From NCBI GenBank assembly GCA_009760855.2, contig WPIO01000097.1, positions 310,001 to 374,000 of the forward strand: a DNA stretch of 64,000 nt, given 5' to 3'. Position 1 is the first letter of the stretch, and each line of letters starts with the position of its first letter. The position numbers and the translations under genes are program-made. Source of the DNA: Cristatella mucedo. Lineage: Eukaryota > Bryozoa > Phylactolaemata > Cristatellidae. Positions 61,482-64,000 of the stretch are shown piece by piece. The notes beneath the pieces were generated by a model that worked only from the letters and a program-made list of their open reading frames with translations, was not told the origin of the DNA and ran no database searches.

Positions 61482-62033
61482 TCACGCGGATGTCCGTCGT
61501 CGGCAGGCAGGCCGTTTTGTGGGCCGCCATCGCCGATACCGCCCCGGCCGCCGCAGGTGGCTCCTCCACAGTCGCCGCCACTTGCTGCCGCTCTGGCACC
61601 GTCCTGACAGGCACTTGCGGCACAGACACGTTAGACGGCAGAAAATTTTTCCCGTTACTAGAGCTCGTATCAAAGCTCTTACAAATGCGACCCAAACAGC
61701 AAATGTACCGGAAATGTAGCAAACCTCAGGCACAGAGGCAGAGGAAGGAGGAATAATCCTCCCGGCAAGTGCCACAAGGTCCAGTAGCTGTAAGTCCGCC
61801 GGTTTACTCGGAGCTCCCTCCAGCTTTAGCATGAAATAAAACTTACCCGGAAGGATACTTATAAGCATTGCCTTTCGTCGGATCTCCTCTGAAATGCTTT
61901 TCTTCTGGTACATGCTCTCAGCAATTGCGACGTAGTCTGCATGCGTCTGCTCCTCGGACGCTGGCGGAGTTCTCGTACCAGATCGAGTCGTGTTCCAAGT
62001 AACGTGTTTTTCGAATCCCTTCCTCGTCGCCAC
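61482..62033 (-). pseudogene. Gag-like frame of the short LTR element
   Basis: The minus-strand frame is open from the left edge of the 5' LTR to 61482. Its centre reads SISEEIRRKAMLISILPGKF, then FMLKLEGAPSKPADLQLLDL. The pattern (LL..I/LPGK.Y.LL..L..P..P....L..L) resembles the capsid part of Ty3/Gypsy Gag. There is no zinc knuckle and no pol. A second minus frame (61722-61180) overlaps it and contains an Ala-Thr-Thr-Pro-Val-Gly repeat. That suggests the true Gag frame shifts or decays near 61720. Confidence 0.55.
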
Positions 62034-62215
62034 TGTTATTTTTGTGCGGGCAGTCACGCACGAATCAAACGGCTCAGGCAGATGGCGTTTATTAAAGGAA
62101 ACCCGGGACCGGGCCACACGCTGCCGCAAGTGGGTCTGTTGCTTTCGCCCCAGCTGTTTTCGCCTCAGCGGCATCCGCCTGAGTAGTCCGCAGTCGCGGT
62201 ACAGCAGACCCAACA
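62034..62215 (-). repeat. 5' LTR of the short LTR element
   Basis: 182 bp, TGTTATTTTTGTGCGGGCAG to GCAGACCCAACA. It is the upstream LTR in element orientation. Confidence 0.92.
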
Positions 62216-62220
62216 AGCAC

Positions 62221-64000
62221 CATCCCATATCATCTCATACCTGATACCTCCTGAAACGACCTCGAACTAGTTCGGGATTAGCGAACGCAACAAAACAAGT
62301 AGCAAACTCCATTGATCATTGCAAGACCTGTTTCGTTAAACGTTCCTCTAGGGCCCCACTTCACCAAACACATCTTGTCTGCCTCGCGTTAAGTTAGATA
62401 GTTATGCAATGAGATGGACAACGTCTAGCAGATCTCTTCGTTAATAAGCCCGCTGGCAATGTATAAGCTCAGTAAACAGATAGGTAATTTCGAATCTGAA
62501 CAAGAATTAAAAACCATTTTCTGCTACAACATGACCGTTGGGTAAAGGTAGTATTGTCGTAGACGCACGATGTTGGCCGAGATGCAGGGGCATGTACTCA
62601 TGGCATTCACCAAATCCAAATCTAATACCAACACAGACATTGAAGCAATTGACAACAAGATCTTCGACATGCTAGGAAAATTTTGAATAGGAGCCATCCA
62701 AATTTAGAAAGCAGAAAGAGATAGCCAAACTCTTCTCTCTGTCATCGTAAAGCATCGAAAATGTACACTCTGTGAAATCATTGCATTTCACATCGCCTTT
62801 AGAAGGGTGGACGACTGAAGCGCTGCAAGGATTACTACCAGTCGCTTAGAAGGGGCACCATCACCAGTATGAGCCCAGATGAGCAAAGAAGCTCGACCAG
62901 TGATAGAGCAGCAATCTAAAATGATTGTGGCAGCAGTAGAAACAGTAGCTCTTGAAGAAAGCTCACTTAGTCGCATGCTCCACAACAACGATAACTTACA
63001 CGACAAGAACTATTACTTTTTCTCCACTTCATCTATCAAGGTCAACGTAACAAATATCTGCACCTTATCTGCAACCGGTCCCACGCCTTCCCGCGAGACA
63101 CTGTAACTTCGGCTTTCCAAGCCTCGCTTAAGGTTTCACATTCCCGTGTTTCCGCTACATGGAGCTTCAACTTCACATGAGCTACGTTGGTCACTTCATT
63201 GCTACGAATATTCTTGAGATTTAGCGTAGTGAGTTAATTCCTGCTACCGTCATTACCACATTTAGAGGTATTTTCCTGCTTTATATTGCCTCGCCGTTAC
63301 TTCCAGTTTACTTTTGATATTACCTTCGCTTAATCCACACATCGAACACCGTTCGCCTTTAGAGTAACTACTCTCTCGTCGAAAAGGACACAAATTCACT
63401 AGATGCTGCTCAAGTGCGAGTCAGGACTATTTGGGATGAGCGTTGCTTCGAAATTCACTCGAGTTAAGTACAACACTGATCTGATAAAAGTGCCACAGTT
63501 TGGTTGGTTAAGCATTGTTTCTAAACTCAGCCAAGTTCAGCAAGTGATTTATTTTTTAAATTCAAAATATCAGCCGAGTAAGCAGCCATTTCCGCTTTAA
63601 CCTCTCAATTCCACGATTAGTAAGTATATGCTTCATAACTATAAAGATCTGATGTCACGTTTAAAGCACGGCGCTCACCAATATGGCCGAAAAGAATGAA
63701 ACTAGCACAAGACGACTACTAGGTGTTTTGAAACTTTCGAAATTCTCGGTAATTATATCAACGTTTCTGGCACCAAATGTCACGAACGCTTGTGGTGGCT
63801 CTGGAACGAAAAATATTTTCATAAGCCCAGCCCCATAACGGTGTTGGACTTCAGAGCTGGTTACCGATCTTGCTTCAACTAGTGTAGCGACTACTTGGCC
63901 GGTAGTTATCATCTCCCGCCAATCGATATAAGCATGTAATCCAACGTTGGTTTGCCTGCACTTGTGGCGTTGGGTACTGGTTGCAGAAATTGCCGCGAGT
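62221..64000. other. unassigned; possible edge of another LTR element
   Basis: No gene is identified. Short frames such as 62570-62686 (+, 38 codons), 62879-63106 (+) and 63912-63661 (-) resemble no family I know. On the minus strand near 63786 the text CATTTGGTGCCAGAAACG could be the end of an LTR followed by a primer-binding site, but no partner LTR lies in the window. Confidence 0.35.

Larger units (their letters stand above)
60872..62215 (-). mobile_element. short non-autonomous Ty3/Gypsy-like LTR retrotransposon, complete
   Basis: Two direct LTRs of about 182 bp (60872-61054 and 62034-62215) both run TGTTA..CCAACA and are flanked by the same 5-bp sequence AGCAC (60867-60871 and 62216-62220). 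On the minus strand each LTR carries AATAAA (complement TTTATTA), which sets the orientation. Next to the right LTR the minus strand reads TGGCGACGAGG, in the position of a primer-binding site. Next to the left LTR it reads GGGAAGTGAGGC, in the position of a polypurine tract. The internal region is only about 980 bp and has no RT, RNase H or integrase, so it depended on a partner element. Confidence 0.9.

Noticed and set aside
60841-61719. 292-codon + strand ORF rich in Arg, Ser and His
   Set aside because: It is antisense to the LTR element and starts within its flank and LTR. GC-rich tandem repeats keep several frames open.

Overview
The window is metazoan nuclear DNA, most likely from an invertebrate. 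It shows spliced exons with GT-AG introns of 0.1 to 9 kb, long TG and TA microsatellites, and dense layers of decayed retrotransposons (L2-type LINEs, tRNA-derived SINEs, Ty3/Gypsy remnants) and DNA transposons (hAT, Tc1/mariner). There are no bacterial-style operons, CRISPR arrays or rRNA genes. I cannot name the species. The one clear host protein is a divergent animal LETMD1, which argues against a tetrapod.

The single well-supported host gene is a LETM1-domain protein (LETMD1-like) on the + strand, 28449-56910. It has eight coding exons joined by seven GT-AG introns, giving a 331-codon reading frame. No contiguous ORF shows it. I found it by splicing short open segments whose phases all agree. 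It has a basic N-terminal presequence, one membrane segment and the LETM1-like domain, so it should be an inner-membrane mitochondrial protein. About 96% of its span is intron filled with mobile elements.

Layout. 1-5.2 kb: microsatellites, a G/C-rich inverted-repeat structure, old L2 and SINE pieces. 6.1-7.6 kb: two L2 copies head to head. 10.0-10.5 kb: a possible secreted cysteine-rich ORF on the minus strand. 11-12.3 kb: an L2-B copy. 13.3-16.0 kb: a very diverged satellite array with monomers of about 175 bp. 16.8-17.9 kb: a hAT-type element and a fold-back element with a telomere-like core. 19.4-21.1 kb: a Ty3/Gypsy pol remnant. 21.4-24.4 kb: three L2-A copies, one nearly intact in its RT. 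24.5-25.3 kb: a hAT element with perfect 8-bp target duplications and a nested SINE. 26.6-28.4 kb: LTR-like and GC-rich DNA in front of the gene. 28.4-56.9 kb: the gene, whose first intron carries a SPIN-type hAT element. 58.1-60.2 kb: L2-B and L2-A copies. 60.87-62.22 kb: a short, complete, non-autonomous LTR element with 5-bp target duplications. 62.2-64 kb: unassigned.

Four names are mine. L2-A is an L2-clade LINE whose 3' end carries a hairpin and an ATT tail. L2-B is a second L2-clade LINE ending in ATTACATT-like repeats. SINE-1 is a tRNA-derived SINE ending in a GAGGCTGTTAAATNAGCT tail. SINE-2 is a tRNA-derived SINE whose tail matches the L2-A 3' end. Repeat boundaries are read by eye and are approximate, unless terminal repeats or target duplications fix them.
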